From an archaeon (lineage in GTDB: Archaea > Iainarchaeota > Iainarchaeia > CSSED10-239), in the NCBI GenBank assembly GCA_029563035.1, contig JAKQTP010000212.1, positions 1 to 64,000 on the forward strand: a stretch of DNA of 64,000 nucleotides, written 5' to 3'. The translations under genes were made by a program, and so were the position numbers. A model generated the notes under the pieces. It was not told where the DNA came from and did not search any database. It saw nothing but the letters and a program-made list of their open reading frames with translations. Below are positions 16,487 to 25,665 of this stretch, piece by piece; position 1 is the stretch's first letter; every line of letters starts with the position of its first letter.

Positions 16487-18709
16487 ATGTCTGATAAATA
16501 TAAAAAATTCAAGGCTTCTGTAGAGAACCCTGGCGAAATTTATAGTTCCATATCAGTAGATTCCAGGGATTTTTCTAAACCATCAGATAAGCTTACAAAA
16601 AGAACATCTAATAAATATGTAACTTTATGTAAAAAGGTTCATCAAAAGTTTCCAAGCCTTGGAGTTAATGGGAAATACAATGAAGAATATCAAAAGGCAA
16701 TTGATTTTCTTGATTGGGATTTAACAGCAGAAGAATATACAGCAACAACAAAGTTTGTTTTGTTTGCAGGGTTGTTTCTTGCTTTGTTAATTTCTGGTTT
16801 ATCTTATTTTTTTCTATATAGTATATTATCTGAAGCCTTTGGTAGTTCAATGATGGCTTTATTCTTGATTTTTGGAATACCTTTTGGTCTTTTTATTTTT
16901 GCTTTTATTTCTGTTCAAAGATATCCTTTAAAGAAAGTTTCTGATGAGAAGATTAAGGCACTAACTTTTGTTCCTGAGATATTAGGTTATATGATAATGT
17001 CTATGAAACTAGTTCCTAATCTAGAAAAAGCAATAGAGTTTGCTTCAGAACATGGACATGGAAAGATTGCAGAAGATCTTAAAAAATTATTGTGGGAAGT
17101 AAAGGTTGGAATAAAAAACAGTGTTGCTGAAGGTTTAGATGATTTGGCTTATCGTTGGGGAGATATTTCTATAGAATTAAAGAAAGGATTAATGAAGATT
17201 AGAGCATCAATTATTGAATCTTCAGAAAGCAAAAGATATCAGCTTCTTGATCAGACTATGTCTGAAACTCTAGATTCTGTAAAAGGCAAACTTGAAGACT
17301 ATGCCAGAACTTTAAATCAGCCAGCAACAATTATGTTTTATCTAGGTATATTATTACCATTATTATTGATTATTGTTTTACCTGTCGGCTCAGCATTTTC
17401 TGGTTCTGCTCTTGCTCAACCAATTTATTTGATTTTAATTTATAATATTTTTATACCACTTGCTTGTTTTTTATATGCTCGAAATGTTATTAAAAAAAGG
17501 CCACCAACCTACCAACCACCAAATATTCCTTCTGATTTTCCTGGACTTCCAAAAAAGAATCATTTAAGAATTAAAAATACTCAAATTAATGTTTTTATAA
17601 TTATTGCAATACTTCTAGTAGGTTTTACTGCGATTGGCTTTACTTTACAAAAATCTTATGGTATGACCAAAGAAAAGATTCTAGAAAGGGAACATGGCAC
17701 AGCCACCCCAAACTGGGACTGTACAAGAGAAGAAAGGCAACAACAATTAGCAGACCCTACATTTATGTGTGCTGATGAAGTAAGGTTTTGGCAAGACCCT
17801 AAAAATTCAATAACTCCTTATTATCTGATTTTTTCCATATTATTGGCAGTTGCTGCTTCAATTTCTTTATGGGCGTACACTACAAGTGTCTATAAGAGAA
17901 AAATACAACTTGCAACCGAAACTCAAGAAAAAGAATTTAAAGACTCACTCTATATTATTGCAAGCAGACTTGGAGAAAACAAGCCAATTGAAGATGCTTT
18001 TGATCATACTAGAAGGTTTTTGCCAAAGTCTACTGTAGCAAAGGATATTTTTGGCAAAACTGTTGATAATATCAGAATACTTGGTTTAACTTTACAATCT
18101 GCTGTCTTTGATAGAAATTATGGTGCATTAAAGAATAATCCTTCAACAATAATTAATAGTGCTATGCAACTTGTTGTTGATTCTGTGCAGATGGGTGTTA
18201 ATGTTGCTGCAAAAACCTTAATCTCATATTCTATGCAACTAAGAAATACTGATGAGATTAATCGTTTGCTTTCTGTTCTCATTGCTGAGATTACTGCAAC
18301 ATTAAATAGTATGGCTAAGTTTATTGGTCCGATTATTCTTGGTGTAACAACAACTCTTCATAAAGTTGTTATTTCTACTCTGGCTTCTGTTGCAAGTTCT
18401 GGGGCGATACAAGATATGGCAAAATCTTTAGAAAGTACAAATCTTGCAGAATTAGGAATGGATTTAAGTGCTGTATCTTCTTTTGGCACGGCCATTAATG
18501 TTGATGTTATTGGCAAGCTTGCAAGTGCAACTTCTTTTACTATTATTGTTGCAATTTATTTGATTGAGATTGTTCTAATAATGACTTATTTTACAACAAT
18601 GATTGAACAAGAAAATATGACATTAGTAAAATACAGGATATCGCAAACTCTTCCAGTTGCAGTTGTTTTGTTTATATTAACTATAATAATAGCAAATTTG
18701 GTATTATGA
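16487..18709 (+). CDS. TadC/FlaJ-like pilus assembly platform protein
   Basis: About 740 residues with two T2SSF-type repeats. The first half has two membrane segments near 90-145 then a helical domain and another pair near 285-330; the second half repeats this around 370-390, 450-470 and 680-735. This is the organisation of archaeal TadC/ArlJ-type platforms, which work with a secretion ATPase to extrude pilins. No ATPase gene (TadA/GspE) is in this window, so it must lie elsewhere. The ATG at 16487 follows a TATA box (TATAAATATA, about 30 bases upstream) and is leaderless; the longer frame from 16379 is not supported. It overlaps the next gene by four bases and leads the pilus cluster. Confidence 0.75.
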   Translation: MSDKYKKFKASVENPGEIYSSISVDSRDFSKPSDKLTKRTSNKYVTLCKKVHQKFPSLGVNGKYNEEYQKAIDFLDWDLTAEEYTATTKFVLFAGLFLALLISGLSYFFLYSILSEAFGSSMMALFLIFGIPFGLFIFAFISVQRYPLKKVSDEKIKALTFVPEILGYMIMSMKLVPNLEKAIEFASEHGHGKIAEDLKKLLWEVKVGIKNSVAEGLDDLAYRWGDISIELKKGLMKIRASIIESSESKRYQLLDQTMSETLDSVKGKLEDYARTLNQPATIMFYLGILLPLLLIIVLPVGSAFSGSALAQPIYLILIYNIFIPLACFLYARNVIKKRPPTYQPPNIPSDFPGLPKKNHLRIKNTQINVFIIIAILLVGFTAIGFTLQKSYGMTKEKILEREHGTATPNWDCTREERQQQLADPTFMCADEVRFWQDPKNSITPYYLIFSILLAVAASISLWAYTTSVYKRKIQLATETQEKEFKDSLYIIASRLGENKPIEDAFDHTRRFLPKSTVAKDIFGKTVDNIRILGLTLQSAVFDRNYGALKNNPSTIINSAMQLVVDSVQMGVNVAAKTLISYSMQLRNTDEINRLLSVLIAEITATLNSMAKFIGPIILGVTTTLHKVVISTLASVASSGAIQDMAKSLESTNLAELGMDLSAVSSFGTAINVDVIGKLASATSFTIIVAIYLIEIVLIMTYFTTMIEQENMTLVKYRISQTLPVAVVLFILTIIIANLVL

Positions 18710-19248
18710 ATTTAAAATTAAATCAAAAAGGAGATGATTCAGCTTCTGAAGCCTATAGGCTACTTATCGGGTTTATTCTTGGTGCAGCAATTCTTGTTAT
18801 TATTATGAATATGATTAATAGCACCCAAAATCAATTAATAATAGTAAGCAACCAGAAACTAAAAGAAGGTCTTATCTCTGCCGTTAAAAGCACAGGGACA
18901 AGCGCGAAAACTCCTTTTGTTATTGAGGACTTAATGCTTAAAGGGAATATTTCAAAGACAACAATTACAAATTATACAGGTTTGCCAGAAGAATGCATGG
19001 CTTTTGTTGCTGGCCCAAAGCTTTTTTCAGTAAACGACTATAATGTTTTAAGAATAAAAACAAGGCATCTGAAAATGAATGTTTGGGCATATTGTAATTT
19101 TATGCCATCTGGGGAAGGATCACTACTAGATGAATTAGATTCTACCACACAAAGCCAGCTTACTCAAGATACAAGTGTTTGTCCAACATATTGTGTGTTT
19201 TTCTTTAATATTAAACCACCAGAGGGTCTTTACACTTCCAATCCATAA
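18706..19248 (+). CDS. Pilin-like membrane protein (pilus cluster)
   Basis: A 180-residue protein starting with a short basic tip, QKGDDSASEAYRLL, and one hydrophobic helix (~23-43), the layout of an archaeal class III signal peptide with a G-D rather than G-Q cleavage region. The external domain has Cys at EECMAF, AYCNF and CPTYC. It overlaps the TadC-like gene by four bases, so it is co-transcribed and coupled. It is probably a minor pilin or an assembly factor. Cleavage by the prepilin peptidase is uncertain because the consensus is imperfect. Confidence 0.6.
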   Translation: MNLKLNQKGDDSASEAYRLLIGFILGAAILVIIMNMINSTQNQLIIVSNQKLKEGLISAVKSTGTSAKTPFVIEDLMLKGNISKTTITNYTGLPEECMAFVAGPKLFSVNDYNVLRIKTRHLKMNVWAYCNFMPSGEGSLLDELDSTTQSQLTQDTSVCPTYCVFFFNIKPPEGLYTSNP

Positions 19249-19304
19249 GATTAATGTTTATAAACAATTCCAACTATTAATATAGTAATTAAATACATGA
19301 AAAT

Positions 19305-19811
19305 GTGAAAAAACATATGAACATCTTCACTAAAATTTTATTTATTTTTTTAGCAATCATTATACTTATACTTGGCTTTGTTGTTGGAACCTTTATCTTG
19401 ACAATTATATTTGTATTATTAGTTTTGATGACTTTGTTGTTTGTAATCATCTGGTTATTTAATAATCTTGTAAGTTTGTTTAAAAGTAATACAGCAAAGC
19501 TTATCTTTAAGTCAGTGTTTTCTATGGCTGCAACATATGGTATAATTAGTCTTTTATGGTTGTTTTTTGGTAAATTTTTATTACAGATAAATAAAACTGT
19601 GGCTTTTAGTGTTGTTTGGGTTGTTACTGTTTTAATCTTTGGCATATTATGGTATCTATTACACATAAAGAAACACACAAAGCAACACAGATATCTTTGG
19701 GACGATTATAAAAGCACTCCAGATAAATTAAATGGCTGGGATGTTCTTTTAATGGCTGTGTTGCCATCAATATTAGTCTATATATTTAATTTAGCTCATG
19801 CTATAATATAG
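19305..19811 (+). CDS. Multi-pass membrane protein, unknown
   Basis: A 168-residue hydrophobic protein with about five membrane segments (near 7-28, 31-52, 66-86, 96-116, 147-165), a basic loop HIKKHTKQHRYLWDD, and no catalytic motif that I recognise. The start is a GTG at 19305; an ATG at 19317 would remove only four residues. It lies between pilus-like genes in the same direction with a 57-base gap before it, so it is probably an accessory membrane component of the same cluster. Could also be unrelated. Confidence 0.5.
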   Translation: MKKHMNIFTKILFIFLAIIILILGFVVGTFILTIIFVLLVLMTLLFVIIWLFNNLVSLFKSNTAKLIFKSVFSMAATYGIISLLWLFFGKFLLQINKTVAFSVVWVVTVLIFGILWYLLHIKKHTKQHRYLWDDYKSTPDKLNGWDVLLMAVLPSILVYIFNLAHAII

Positions 19812-19855
19812 TTTCAAATTAAGAAAAATTATATAGTTTATGAGGGTTTTCATAA

Positions 19856-20623
19856 ATGGAAAATATCAAAAAAAAAGAAGATCAAGAATATATTGATTCT
19901 GTATTAGAAAAAGAAAATGTATCTACAAAACACAATACAGATTTTTATAAAAAACTAGATAGTTCTTTTTTAATTGGTAGTTTATTTGTATCTGTATTAT
20001 ATGTTATAACTGTTTTTTTGTTTCCTATTGCTGGTGTTTTTAACAATCACGTAATTAATTTTATTTTTACTGCAACATTTATTTTTGCAGTATCATATAT
20101 TGTCTTTTATTTATTATTTTGGGTAGTTGGTTTATTTTTTAAAAAAATTAGAAACTATAAATTTAATTTTATTGCAAAATTAGTAATCTCAATTATTTTA
20201 GCAATAATAATTACAAATATGATGACTGTAATAGCTTGTAGAAGCACCCCTACAAAGGCCACAAGAATGCTTATAAAAGATCAAATTAACAATCTAGGTG
20301 CAGAGGGCTGTACGGATCCTATTCTATTTACAAAATCTAGATCTACACTTATAGAAGAAGGCATAACCATAACTACAGGTTTAGGCCCAGAACAAGTTTA
20401 TTTTATTAATCCAGAAAATATACCTAATTTTGATACAAAAGACAATATTTTAAAATATGGAGCGAGTAGCTCAAAGAGAGTAATGATGTGTGTTCTTTGC
20501 GATAATGGCAAAACAGGGTTAGAAAAAGCTCTTCAGGCACATGACATAAACACCACAATAAATTCAACAACAGATGAAAAAATCCTTTGTGCAGTTTATC
20601 CTAGAAAAACAAGTACAAACTAA
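19856..20623 (+). CDS. Polytopic membrane protein carrying a pilin-like head domain
   Basis: A 255-residue protein. Residues 1-125 hold a charged tip and about three membrane segments (44-65, 70-95, 108-126). Residues ~135-255 form an external domain strikingly like the head of the pilin at 20714: both read Cys-[Thr]-Asp..Phe.Lys, EGITxxTGLxPEQV, an N-F-containing stretch, ILKY, SSKRV, CVLC, GKxGL and a final YPRKT/YPKKT. So the same Cys-rich head is mounted on two different anchors. It may act as an assembly base, cap or regulator of the pilus. The two genes are adjacent and in the same direction. Confidence 0.65.
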   Translation: MENIKKKEDQEYIDSVLEKENVSTKHNTDFYKKLDSSFLIGSLFVSVLYVITVFLFPIAGVFNNHVINFIFTATFIFAVSYIVFYLLFWVVGLFFKKIRNYKFNFIAKLVISIILAIIITNMMTVIACRSTPTKATRMLIKDQINNLGAEGCTDPILFTKSRSTLIEEGITITTGLGPEQVYFINPENIPNFDTKDNILKYGASSSKRVMMCVLCDNGKTGLEKALQAHDINTTINSTTDEKILCAVYPRKTSTN

Positions 20624-20713
20624 ATACATAACAAGCTTTAAAAAGATTTTGTTAATATTATTTCATTAATATATTTATATTTTATAAAAAAAGAAAAAAG
20701 GTGAAAATAAATC

Positions 20714-21277
20714 ATGTTTAAATTAACAAAGAAAGGACAAGCATCTTCAACATTCCAGTTGCTTATTGCTGCAATTGTTGCGCTTGCAATACTTGGTGTT
20801 TTGATTTCTGTTATAGGCGGAATAAATACGGTTTCTGGGGATGCAAAAACAGCAGCAACACAAAAATTAAAAACCCAAATGCAAAATCCAGGTTCAGTAG
20901 ATTGTACTGATGCTGTAACATTTAAAAAGGCCAACACCCTTGCTGCAGAAGGAGTAACTAAAGACACAGGATTAGATCCTGAACAAGTTTTCTTTACAAA
21001 TGAAATAGATAACATAAGCAATTTTAATGCTACAGGCAATGCAAAAGCAATCTTAAAATATACAGGAACATCTTCTAAAAGAGTAGTTCTTTGTGTTTTG
21101 TGTTCCAGTAATGGAAAAGCTGGATTGGATGAAGCAATTAAAGCTAATGAATTAATGGGAAGTTCAAATACTTCTCTTTCAGATGCAGAGTGGCCAAGCC
21201 AACCTACTGATGGAAGAAATGGTTTTCCTGAAAGTGGAGAAACAGGTTGTGTAATTTATCCAAAGAAAACAGCATAA
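20714..21277 (+). CDS. Type IV pilin-like protein, probable major subunit
   Basis: A 187-residue prepilin. The class III signal peptide is clear: FKLTKKGQASSTFQLL, with predicted cleavage after Gly of KGQA and a hydrophobic helix (~14-37) that would form the filament core. The mature head (about 50-187) has Cys at DCTD, CVLC and GCVIY, suggesting disulfides. It has its own promoter region, with a TATA-like TTTATATTTTATAAA, and a good GGTGA ribosome binding site, which suggests strong separate expression, fitting a major pilin. Its head is shared with the preceding polytopic protein. Confidence 0.7.
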   Translation: MFKLTKKGQASSTFQLLIAAIVALAILGVLISVIGGINTVSGDAKTAATQKLKTQMQNPGSVDCTDAVTFKKANTLAAEGVTKDTGLDPEQVFFTNEIDNISNFNATGNAKAILKYTGTSSKRVVLCVLCSSNGKAGLDEAIKANELMGSSNTSLSDAEWPSQPTDGRNGFPESGETGCVIYPKKTA

Positions 21278-21287
21278 AGTGATATAA

Positions 21288-21518
21288 ATGAACTTTAAAC
21301 AAGAGCTTAAGAGATTATGGCTTGATAAAAGGGCACAGGGAGATGGTGCTTCAACCCTCTATATGCTTATTATCATAGCTATAGTTGCTCTTGTCCTAAT
21401 TGCTGTCATTAAACCTATGTTTAATAGCAGTATGAAAACTTCAGTTAATGTAGCAGATTTGCCAAACCAAGGAACCTCTTCTACACCAACAGTCAATTCC
21501 CCTCCTGCAACAAAATAA
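21288..21518 (+). CDS. Small pilin-like protein
   Basis: A 76-residue protein: basic start, DKRAQGDGASTLYML with a KRAQ cleavage-like site, one membrane helix (~25-45) and a short Thr/Pro/Ser-rich tail. It begins 10 bases after the preceding pilin gene. The tiny exterior suggests a filament-tip, adaptor or archaellin-like minor component rather than a structural head. Assignment rests on the signal-like N-terminus and on position inside the cluster. Confidence 0.55.
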   Translation: MNFKQELKRLWLDKRAQGDGASTLYMLIIIAIVALVLIAVIKPMFNSSMKTSVNVADLPNQGTSSTPTVNSPPATK

Positions 21519-21558
21519 ACAAAGCTTTTTAAATTCTTTTTCTATATCTATTTCTAAG

Positions 21559-22158
21559 ATGAATAAAAATATATCTTTGATTAGAAGTAATAAGGCTCAA
21601 GCAAGCGCACCTTTTGAAGTTCTTGTAGCTGTCATTCTTATGGGCTTTGTAATTATGGCAGGTACCTGGGCATTAATAAATCTTAACCAAAGTGTGTGTA
21701 TTGGTAATAAACGACAAAGCATGAGCGAAATGAAAGGAGTAATTGAAGATATTATTATGGGTTCAGAACTTGCAGAAAAAAATGTAAAATTTGATATACA
21801 GCCTTGCTTTAACGAGAGGTTTGAAAAAATTACCTTAAAGACCTATCATAACGAAACACTTTGTAATTCCTATTGTAATGCAGGAGATACTTGCACCTTA
21901 ATGGAATATGTCTATGAAGATAAAAAAACAACAAAGCGACCAATAGCTCCAATGTGTCTTAATCTCCCTACCGCTATAAATTATGCTAATTTAGGAGACT
22001 GTGGTAATGAATATAATGATGAGGAATGGGATGCTTTAAATTTTGGAGGCAATAACCCAAACGCTATATTAACTAGTGGACATTATAGAATATTTATGAG
22101 AAGCCAAGTAGGAACAGATTCTGCAAGACAATTGTGTTTTTTAAAAAAGATTGATTAA
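21559..22158 (+). CDS. Pilin-like protein, Cys-rich head
   Basis: A 199-residue protein with a class III-like signal (IRSNKAQASAPFEVLVAVIL), a hydrophobic helix to about residue 44, and an external domain with several Cys (VCIG, QPCF, LCNSYCNAGDTC, MCLN, DCGN, LCFL). The many Cys suggest a disulfide-stabilised minor pilin. It is followed after two bases by the next pilin-like gene. Part of the pilus cluster; exact role not inferable. Confidence 0.6.
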   Translation: MNKNISLIRSNKAQASAPFEVLVAVILMGFVIMAGTWALINLNQSVCIGNKRQSMSEMKGVIEDIIMGSELAEKNVKFDIQPCFNERFEKITLKTYHNETLCNSYCNAGDTCTLMEYVYEDKKTTKRPIAPMCLNLPTAINYANLGDCGNEYNDEEWDALNFGGNNPNAILTSGHYRIFMRSQVGTDSARQLCFLKKID

Positions 22159-22160
22159 AA

Positions 22161-22877
22161 ATGATTGAATTTTCTTTATCAAAATTAAATTTATTAATTT
22201 TTGTTACAGCAATTGCAGCAATAGTAATTTTCTTTATTGGCACATTTAATTCTAGTCTGAAAACAAGACAAAGCTATGAACTTGTTTATAAAGTAGGAAA
22301 AGAAATAAAGACCGGAATAGAAAACGAAAGCTATTGTACAGTAAAATTCATAACAATACCAAAGACAATACAAACAAATTCTGGCACTTCTGATGCTTTC
22401 AATATGAGATATAAACTAAATGTTTCTTCGTATTCTCTAGGTGGCGATGCAAAAAAATTAGTGCTTACTGTAATGGACAGAAAAGAAAAACCAAAAATCT
22501 ATGCTGCCTACGATATAGATTACAATGGCTCAATTGCTTTATATGAATCAGAAGGCTGTGCTAATTTTCCAGATTGTGAAATAAAGCCTGCAACAAATTA
22601 TTCAGTTAATTTTGATCCTTCTAGAAGAGATTCAATAGATTCACAAATACTTTTTGCAAAGATTATCTCAAATGGAAAACCTTTAGTTTTCTTAATCCCT
22701 TGTCTTGAAAAAAAAGGCATATATACTTGCAGAAATTTTTTAAACGAAACAGGATCAACTGATCAGGTCCCTTTAAAAACATTAATTCCTTGTTTGAATA
22801 TTGTTCATGATTTAGTAAACTATACAGATTCTGCTACAACATCAACATCAAATAATAGTACACAGGGTACGACATGA
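22161..22877 (+). CDS. Pilin-like or accessory membrane protein
   Basis: A 238-residue protein with an N-terminal membrane helix (~8-26) directly after a short tip. No KGQA-like site precedes it, so processing by prepilin peptidase is doubtful. The large external domain contains four Cys that could pair (ESYC, GCANFPDC, IPCLEKKGIYTC) and ends in a Ser/Thr-rich tail. It starts two bases after the preceding stop and overlaps the next gene by four bases, showing translational coupling within the cluster. Likely a minor pilus or surface component. Confidence 0.5.
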   Translation: MIEFSLSKLNLLIFVTAIAAIVIFFIGTFNSSLKTRQSYELVYKVGKEIKTGIENESYCTVKFITIPKTIQTNSGTSDAFNMRYKLNVSSYSLGGDAKKLVLTVMDRKEKPKIYAAYDIDYNGSIALYESEGCANFPDCEIKPATNYSVNFDPSRRDSIDSQILFAKIISNGKPLVFLIPCLEKKGIYTCRNFLNETGSTDQVPLKTLIPCLNIVHDLVNYTDSATTSTSNNSTQGTT

Positions 22878-23386
22878 AAAATAAAAAAGGATATATTGGT
22901 GCAATTGGAGATGATCTCCCAAGTTTAATACCTATATTTGTAGGTCTAACTATCTTCTTTGCTGTTTTCTTAAACACATATAATGTTTACAGAAATAACA
23001 CAGACCTTTATTCCTTAAGAAACGATGCCATTAATATTTCAGGAATAATTAAAGAAAACCCAATTATCTCAGATCAAAATCAATTTATAAAAACCTGTCA
23101 AAGAGTAAAAACAAAATACAATTGGAACGCTTTTGTAACTCCATTAGATCTAAATAGTCATAATTATAAAGGATTAACAGTTGGAGATTTAGATGATGAA
23201 AACATTATGAAACATTGGGCAGAAACCGGAACCAACCCTAGAAAACTAATATGTAATTCAGAGGGATTAGAAGAATTAAAAAATGCACTACTAACAAAAG
23301 ATGTTACTGTCTATAAATACCCAATTACTGTTCAGCAACAATTTTATGTAGAGCCCGCATGGTTATATATTTTAGTTTGGAAATAG
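22874..23386 (+). CDS. Pilin-like or accessory membrane protein
   Basis: A 170-residue protein with a short basic tip (MKNKKGYIGAIGDD), one helix (~17-36) and an external domain rich in Asn and Thr, with Cys at TCQR and ICNS. The KKGYIG region is a possible but imperfect class III cleavage site. It ends one base before the next gene. Position and architecture argue for a minor pilin-type subunit; no family is recognised. Confidence 0.5.
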   Translation: MKNKKGYIGAIGDDLPSLIPIFVGLTIFFAVFLNTYNVYRNNTDLYSLRNDAINISGIIKENPIISDQNQFIKTCQRVKTKYNWNAFVTPLDLNSHNYKGLTVGDLDDENIMKHWAETGTNPRKLICNSEGLEELKNALLTKDVTVYKYPITVQQQFYVEPAWLYILVWK

Positions 23387-24238
23387 ATGATAATGAAAAT
23401 AACAAGAATAAAAACAAGAAAAGGTCAAGCAGCAATAACAGATGCTTTATTTTTCTTAGTTATAATTGTAACTCTTTCAGTATTGATGTTTAGGTATTCT
23501 TCTACATATGGAAGCAGAATAGAACAAGCAAGTTCTGATCTATATTATAAAGAATACACAAACTCTGTTCTTAAAACCATTTTTTATGTTTCTGCGCCTT
23601 TAGATTTTGATTTAAATTTGGAAAAAACTAAACAAAACGATTATTTGATGGCTCTTGTAAAACAAGACTATTATGCACATGGAAAACTTGGTTTTTCAGA
23701 TATGAATGATTTAGATGCAGATAATTATTTAGATATTGCAAAATACAATTTGTTCCATACAATTAAAGCAACAATGCGTCCATTAGAATCGCAAGATTAT
23801 TTATTTTATCTTTATAGAAACAAATCTCCTGAAGGATTTGTATATTTCACAATAAAAAATACAGAGTTTGTAATACAAGAACAAGAAGGATCAAACACTG
23901 ATAGACAAAGCAGGGTAGATGCTGTTAGAGGCGTTAAAGATTATAGGTTAGCAGAGAATCCTTATCATTATTATCTTTGTGCTCCTGAAAGCTATGAAGA
24001 TGTAAGATCTGTTGTTTCTAAATCTTCAAAAATCTTCTCTTCTTCAATTCCATTAGCCTTTACACACAATAAAAGCACATATGAGGAATTGAGTATAGAG
24101 GAAGACATTGTTATTACTTCTACTTTTGCAATGTGGCCTGCAACTGTTGATATAAATAGTGAATCATTAATCAAATTAAATTGTAAAGAAGTAGTTGCTT
24201 CTACTTCTCTAAATGGAATAGAAAACAACCAAACTTAA
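23387..24238 (+). CDS. Pilin-like protein with KGQA signal
   Basis: A 283-residue protein beginning with a basic leader and TRKGQAAITDALFFL, a clean class III signal followed by a membrane helix (~20-40). The external domain is large and mixed, with a His/Tyr-rich segment (YHYYLCAPESYEDV). It abuts the previous stop directly. ATG at 23393 is an alternative two residues shorter at the tip. It closes the run of same-strand pilin-like genes and is convergent with the Lys-rich protein. Probably a minor pilin or adhesin. Confidence 0.6.
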   Translation: MIMKITRIKTRKGQAAITDALFFLVIIVTLSVLMFRYSSTYGSRIEQASSDLYYKEYTNSVLKTIFYVSAPLDFDLNLEKTKQNDYLMALVKQDYYAHGKLGFSDMNDLDADNYLDIAKYNLFHTIKATMRPLESQDYLFYLYRNKSPEGFVYFTIKNTEFVIQEQEGSNTDRQSRVDAVRGVKDYRLAENPYHYYLCAPESYEDVRSVVSKSSKIFSSSIPLAFTHNKSTYEELSIEEDIVITSTFAMWPATVDINSESLIKLNCKEVVASTSLNGIENNQT

Positions 24239-25018
24239 TTAAAACTTCAATCCCAATTCATCAGTATCTGTCTCATCTATTTCAATATCTCCAAAATCTA
24301 GTTTAAATTCTTCTTTTTTAGGTTTTGGTGGCTCTTTCTTCTTTATGGGTTTTTCTTTTGAGATTTCTTCTGTTTTTTTAATTGTTACTTCTTCTGTTTT
24401 TTTTATAGTTTCTTTTTTTTTCTTGTCTTTTGCTTTTTGATTGTCTTTTGCTTTTTGAATTACTTTTTGAATTAATTTATCTTTTCTAGTTTTTGCTCTA
24501 ATGTCTTCTTTTTTATTTTCTTCAACAACATCATCTAATACTTTTTCTAGTTCTTTTCTGTCATTTAAGAAATCATAATTTTCTTTAGTTTTGTCTGTAT
24601 CTTGTGAAGATGTGTTTTTCTTAGTTTTTTTTCTAGAACTCCTATGGTGTGCATTATTTTGAACAACATGTTTTACGCTTTCTTGAGTAACATTGACATC
24701 TCTTACAGATAATTGAGCATAAATCATTTCAGCAATTTCGTCAATATCTGGATTTATTGCATTTTTTAATTCTATAAGTATTTTATCTATAATTTGTTGC
24801 TTTTCTGTAGCACTCAATTTCTTATTATCTTTTATAGATTTTAATGTTTTTTCAGGTATTTCTCTTGTTACTTTTATTTTTGTTTCTTTTTTTTCAATAA
24901 TTACATCTTTTGTTTCTTTTTTAGGTTTAGTTATAGGTATATCACTATAAACTATTTTACCATCTACAATTTTCCTATAAAATCTACGTTCTCTTCTCTT
25001 TATTTTTTTAATATCCAT
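24239..25018 (-). CDS. Highly charged Lys/Glu-rich coiled protein
   Basis: About 259 residues, extremely rich in Lys and Glu, with repeats such as KKTEEVTIKKTEEISKE. A central helical region (~65-125, IPEKTLKSIKDNKKLSATEKQ, then IDEIAEMIYAQLSVRDV) might be a folded ATP-cone or helical-bundle-like domain, flanked by disordered charged segments; the C-terminus is acidic (DIEIDETDTDELGL). The ATG at 25018 is preferred because GAGGAATAAAT precedes it. It is divergent from the small membrane protein upstream of the giant surface protein. Could be a cytoplasmic scaffold for the pilus/surface cluster. No family recognised. Confidence 0.5.
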   Translation of the reverse strand: MDIKKIKRRERRFYRKIVDGKIVYSDIPITKPKKETKDVIIEKKETKIKVTREIPEKTLKSIKDNKKLSATEKQQIIDKILIELKNAINPDIDEIAEMIYAQLSVRDVNVTQESVKHVVQNNAHHRSSRKKTKKNTSSQDTDKTKENYDFLNDRKELEKVLDDVVEENKKEDIRAKTRKDKLIQKVIQKAKDNQKAKDKKKKETIKKTEEVTIKKTEEISKEKPIKKKEPPKPKKEEFKLDFGDIEIDETDTDELGLKF

Positions 25019-25116
25019 ATTTATTCCTCTTTTGCCTATAAACATAATAGTATATAATATTTAAAAACTATTATGCTAATATATATTTAACTAAAATATA
25101 TATAAATGGGTACATA

Positions 25117-25653
25117 ATGAGCAAAATATTATTAAGTTTATTAAATTACTTGTGGGTTTTTATTAAGTTATTATTATTTAGTGCTTTATTATCTTTGCCC
25201 TTTATTGGCTTAACCTATCTTTTCCAAAAAAAATTTAATTGGCTAAGGAAAGATAAAAAGCTAAGTTTTGCAAAGTCTTTGTTTATTATTATTTTTATTA
25301 TAACTTATATTGTTCTTATTTTAATTTATTTTATACCAATACTAGATAAGTTTTCAACATTTACTTTCTTTGAAGGAGTATTGTTTGTTTTAATACAATT
25401 AGGCAGGTTACTGCTAGTAAATCTTTTATTTACAGGCATGTTATTTATTGTTGCAATGTTCATATCAATGTTATATGATTCCTTTATGGAGAAAAAAGAA
25501 AAAAAGAAAAAAACTAGAAAGCAAAAATCAGAAAAGCTGTCTTTTATAGAGCTATGGAAGAGCTTTGCTATGGTTTTGTTTGTTATTTTGTTATTTTTAA
25601 TGATTATTTTTCCATCATTGATTGCAATGATTATATATTTGATATTTATGTAA
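25117..25653 (+). CDS. Four-pass membrane protein
   Basis: A 178-residue hydrophobic protein with about four membrane segments (6-34, 48-70, 85-112, 145-176) and a Lys-rich cytoplasmic loop (EKKEKKKKTRKQKSEK) between the third and fourth. No motif is recognised. It is preceded by a TATA-like AAATATATATAAAT and lies 12 bases before the giant surface protein, so it is probably its partner or chaperone in the membrane. Confidence 0.5.
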   Translation: MSKILLSLLNYLWVFIKLLLFSALLSLPFIGLTYLFQKKFNWLRKDKKLSFAKSLFIIIFIITYIVLILIYFIPILDKFSTFTFFEGVLFVLIQLGRLLLVNLLFTGMLFIVAMFISMLYDSFMEKKEKKKKTRKQKSEKLSFIELWKSFAMVLFVILLFLMIIFPSLIAMIIYLIFM

Positions 25654-25665
25654 GGTGTTATTGAA

